Shown piece by piece: positions 61,859-64,000 of a stretch of DNA of 64,000 nt (positions are counted from its first letter, which is position 1; each line of letters begins with the position of its first letter). The stretch lies in the NCBI RefSeq assembly GCF_028293835.1, contig NZ_JAQGNX010000180.1, forward strand, positions 1 through 64,000, given 5' to 3'. The DNA comes from Pseudomonas sp. GTDB taxonomy: Bacteria; Pseudomonadota; Gammaproteobacteria; Pseudomonadales; Pseudomonadaceae. The notes under the pieces are model-generated. The model saw nothing but the letters and a program-made list of their open reading frames with translations. It had not been told where the DNA came from and ran no database searches. The translations under genes and the position numbers were made by a program.

Positions 61859-63528
61859 GAAAGTTCGGCGCCATTGGAGTGGACGGAAGACTGGGGTACT
61901 GGCGGTGCAGGCGCATCCAGAGGCTTGGTGGTGAACATCAGCCACATGCTACGGGCAAAAATCCAGATCATAGTCAAAATCGCCACCAGCGCGATGGTCA
62001 TGAACACATCGTTATAGGCAAGGACGTTGGCTTCCCGCGTCGCAGCGGCCGCAATCGCCCGAATGCCTTGGAGATTACGCGCTGCCGGATCGGCAATAGA
62101 GGAGGCGTAACTGGCCGTCGAGCTTTGCAGGCGCGATTGTACCTGCGGGTTGATCAGCGTCAGGTGTTCGACGATGTGGCTGGAGTGGAATTTTTCCCGA
62201 ACAATTTGCAATGTGCCCAGTGCGGCGGCGCCGATCAAGCCACCGATGTTTTGCGTGATCCCGAACAGCACGGAGAAACTGACGATATTACGCGGGTTGG
62301 CCAATACCCCGCTCAAGCCCAACACCAACGTCGGGCCGAGGAAAAATGTGCCGCCAAAGGCCAGCAGAAACTGACTCAAATACATATTAGCCGGCCGGGT
62401 CAGGCTGGTGGAAAAGCTGTCCATGCCACTGCCCACGGCCATGATGGCTAAGGCAATAATCAGCGGCTTAAACAGATGCAATGGATCGATGGTCAACGCA
62501 CTCACCACCAGCCCAGCGACGCTGCCCAGCAACATCATCAGGTACAGCGTGTGCATTTGCTGGCTGCTCATGTTCAGCGCTTGCAAAAATCCCACAGCGC
62601 CCGTCGCCTGTTCGGACAGCACGATGCGACTCAGGATCACGCCCAACGCCAGACGCACTATTCGCCCGCTACCCAGCCAACGGGTAATCAGCAACGGCCT
62701 GGCACGGTTATGTTCGATGGCCAGCCCGGAAATAATCAACACGATGGAGGCCGCCGAAGCAATGCCGATCCACGGTGTTTCCAGCCACCATTCGATTCTG
62801 CCCAACGACAGCACGGCGCAGAGCAAGGCGAAGCCCGGAGCAAGCAAGCCGAAGGTTAGAAAATCCAAGGGCTCAAAGGCTTTGAAACGATCACCGGGGG
62901 GCAGCTTGAGCAGCAATACGCAACCCAGCGACAGCAGGGCCATGCCCAGCTCAAACAGATAAAGCCCGCGCCATTCGGCGATCAGTAGCAGGTCTTCAGA
63001 CACCAGCCGCGCCAACGGCACCGCCAGTTGCGACATACCCAAACCGAGGACCAGGGCCTTGGTTCGCCAACGCTGGGGGAAAGCCTGGATCATGTAATAC
63101 AGGCCCAACGAACTGAGCGCCGCACCCACCATGCCATGGGCCGCCCGCACTGCAATCGCCGACGACCAGTCATTGACGAACAGGTGGCCGAACGTAACCA
63201 GTGCATACAACACCAAAAACACTTCAGTAAACGCACGCAAACCGAATTGTTGGCGGAATTTAACCAACAGCAAGTTCATTGAAACGTTGGTCATGACATA
63301 AGCGGCGGGCAGCCAGGCGATCTCTTCAGTGGTGGCACCGAGCGAACCTTGCAGGTAGATCAAGTTGGCGACTACCAAGGCGTTACCCAGACCACCGGTC
63401 AAGGCAACAATCACCCCCACCAGCGCGAACGCCCAACGTTTGCCGGTGGAATGCAACGGCGTCGACGGTGAGCCCGGAATGCTGGGCCGCTCGTGGGGTG
63501 CCCAGTTATGGGGAGTGTATTCGTTCAT
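61855..63528 (-). CDS. EmrB-like MFS multidrug exporter (DHA2 type)
   Basis: 557 residues with about 14 helices. Motif-like segments: GALVVANLIYLQGSLGATTE is related to the DHA2 start, AWLPAAYVMTNVSMNLLLVK, a motif-A-like loop at KFRQQFGLR, and GPTLVLGLSGVLANPRNIVS. The C-terminus has a long periplasmic-loop-type segment before the last helix, as in EmrB. It works with the HlyD protein encoded next. A TetR gene diverges from it and is the probable repressor. Confidence 0.85.
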   Translation of the reverse strand: MNEYTPHNWAPHERPSIPGSPSTPLHSTGKRWAFALVGVIVALTGGLGNALVVANLIYLQGSLGATTEEIAWLPAAYVMTNVSMNLLLVKFRQQFGLRAFTEVFLVLYALVTFGHLFVNDWSSAIAVRAAHGMVGAALSSLGLYYMIQAFPQRWRTKALVLGLGMSQLAVPLARLVSEDLLLIAEWRGLYLFELGMALLSLGCVLLLKLPPGDRFKAFEPLDFLTFGLLAPGFALLCAVLSLGRIEWWLETPWIGIASAASIVLIISGLAIEHNRARPLLITRWLGSGRIVRLALGVILSRIVLSEQATGAVGFLQALNMSSQQMHTLYLMMLLGSVAGLVVSALTIDPLHLFKPLIIALAIMAVGSGMDSFSTSLTRPANMYLSQFLLAFGGTFFLGPTLVLGLSGVLANPRNIVSFSVLFGITQNIGGLIGAAALGTLQIVREKFHSSHIVEHLTLINPQVQSRLQSSTASYASSIADPAARNLQGIRAIAAAATREANVLAYNDVFMTIALVAILTMIWIFARSMWLMFTTKPLDAPAPPVPQSSVHSNGAELS

Positions 63529-63717
63529 CGAATGCGCCTGATCAATGCTCTGCTCAAGAGGTTCATGAACTGAGTCAATTCAGGTCAGTGAAGCGTGGGC
63601 CTAAGCGTAGTGCGTGGGAGCAGAATTGTCAGCGAATGGTTCAATGCAGCGCAGATCCGGCTGAGCCAGGGTGGTACCAACTTGACGGTTTTTATGTGGA
63701 CGATCATATTATTCGCC
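63529..63717. promoter_or_regulatory. Divergent promoter region between the MFS exporter and TetR genes
   Basis: About 190 bases shared by the two divergent genes, which must contain the operator if the TetR protein controls the pump. An AT-rich tract lies at 63690-63715. No clear palindrome could be assigned with confidence. Confidence 0.4.
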
Positions 63718-64000
63718 ATGAGCAAACGATCAAATCGCGAAAAAATACTGACTGAAGGCTTACGCGTTGTGCATGAGCGTGGGTTCGCCAACGCCAGTGT
63801 TCGGGACATCACCGCCGCCGCCAATGTGCCGAACGGGTCATTCACTAACCACTTCGCGTCCAAAGAGGCCTTTGGGCTGGAGATTCTTGATCTATCGTTC
63901 GAAGAAACGGCGAAGATCATTGACCAGACGCTCTGCAATCCCGCCTTGGCGCCGACTCAGCGACTGCTGGCTTACGTCGATGCCAATGTCAGCAGCCTGG
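63718..64000 (+). CDS. TetR/AcrR-family regulator, cut by the window edge
   Basis: The first 94 codons are visible. The N-terminal helix-turn-helix is intact: REKILTEGLRVVHERGFANA, then SVRDITAAANVPNGSFTNHF and ASKEAFGLEIL. The ligand domain runs out of the window. ATG 63718 is preferred; an in-frame ATG at 63694 would add eight residues (MWTIILFA). It diverges from an EmrAB-like efflux pair and is probably its repressor. Confidence 0.85.
   Translation, partial: MSKRSNREKILTEGLRVVHERGFANASVRDITAAANVPNGSFTNHFASKEAFGLEILDLSFEETAKIIDQTLCNPALAPTQRLLAYVDANVSSL

Overview
The window looks like chromosomal DNA of a Pseudomonas, probably from the P. fluorescens complex. The evidence is the gene families and their order, moderately GC-rich coding DNA, and many copies of REP/REPIN hairpins with a TAGGAGCCAACGTGTTGGCG core. 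No rRNA, tRNA, CRISPR array, phage, integrase or transposase gene was seen. The species cannot be fixed from the sequence alone.

Left part (1-17 kb). A C-terminal fragment of a probable alkanesulfonate monooxygenase precedes a sigma-54 activator of the SfnR type (sulfonate/sulfone sulfur use). A SoxR regulator diverges from a small ABM-domain monooxygenase, with a perfect SoxR box between them. A TRL-like lipoprotein follows. An XRE-cupin regulator is in operon with an FAD/NAD(P)-binding protein. A complete Mrp (Pha-type) Na+/H+ antiporter operon, mrpA(B fused)-C-D-E-F-G, has overlapping start and stop codons at every junction. Then come small unknowns, a DUF2789 protein, an orphan DUF2235/Tle1-like putative lipase, an unusual chemoreceptor and a DksA-like protein lacking a full zinc finger.

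Inositol region (17.5-34 kb). This is a nearly complete inositol catabolic locus. A divergent RpiR-family repressor (iolR) faces iolC-iolE-iolB-mmsA(iolA)-iolI-iolD-iolG-iolH-iolW, followed by a sugar ABC transporter (binding protein, ATPase, permease). Two 16-bp sites with identical half-sites lie upstream of iolC and upstream of the transporter gene and are candidate IolR operators. IolC carries a C-terminal DUF2090 domain that probably supplies the aldolase step, so no separate iolJ is needed. IolW and IolG together suggest that scyllo- as well as myo-inositol can be used.

Middle part (34-48 kb). A lipid-related operon (DUF72, YbhP-like, ClsB, YbhN-like) is followed by a short run of stress or envelope small proteins. 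Next is an AT-richer patch with an orphan saccharopine-dehydrogenase-like protein, then cytochrome b561. A Fur-box-controlled efeU-efeO-efeB-efeM ferrous iron uptake operon comes next, then a YedY-like molybdoenzyme with its cytochrome b.

Right part (48-64 kb). A heavy-metal-type two-component system diverges from a periplasmic protein across two CusR-like palindromes. After it come a PEBP protein; a MarR-regulated FUSC/DUF1656/HlyD/outer-membrane-lipoprotein efflux operon; an aldo/keto reductase; a ZntB-type transporter; and a PiT phosphate transporter. An EmrAB-like HlyD/MFS efflux pair ends the window, divergent from a TetR gene cut by the edge.

I did not find a clearly new multi-gene system. 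The best leads are the shared IolR-type operators, the AT-rich saccharopine-dehydrogenase-like island, the orphan DUF2235 protein, the chemoreceptor with a C-terminal sensor-like domain, and the twin metal-type palindromes.
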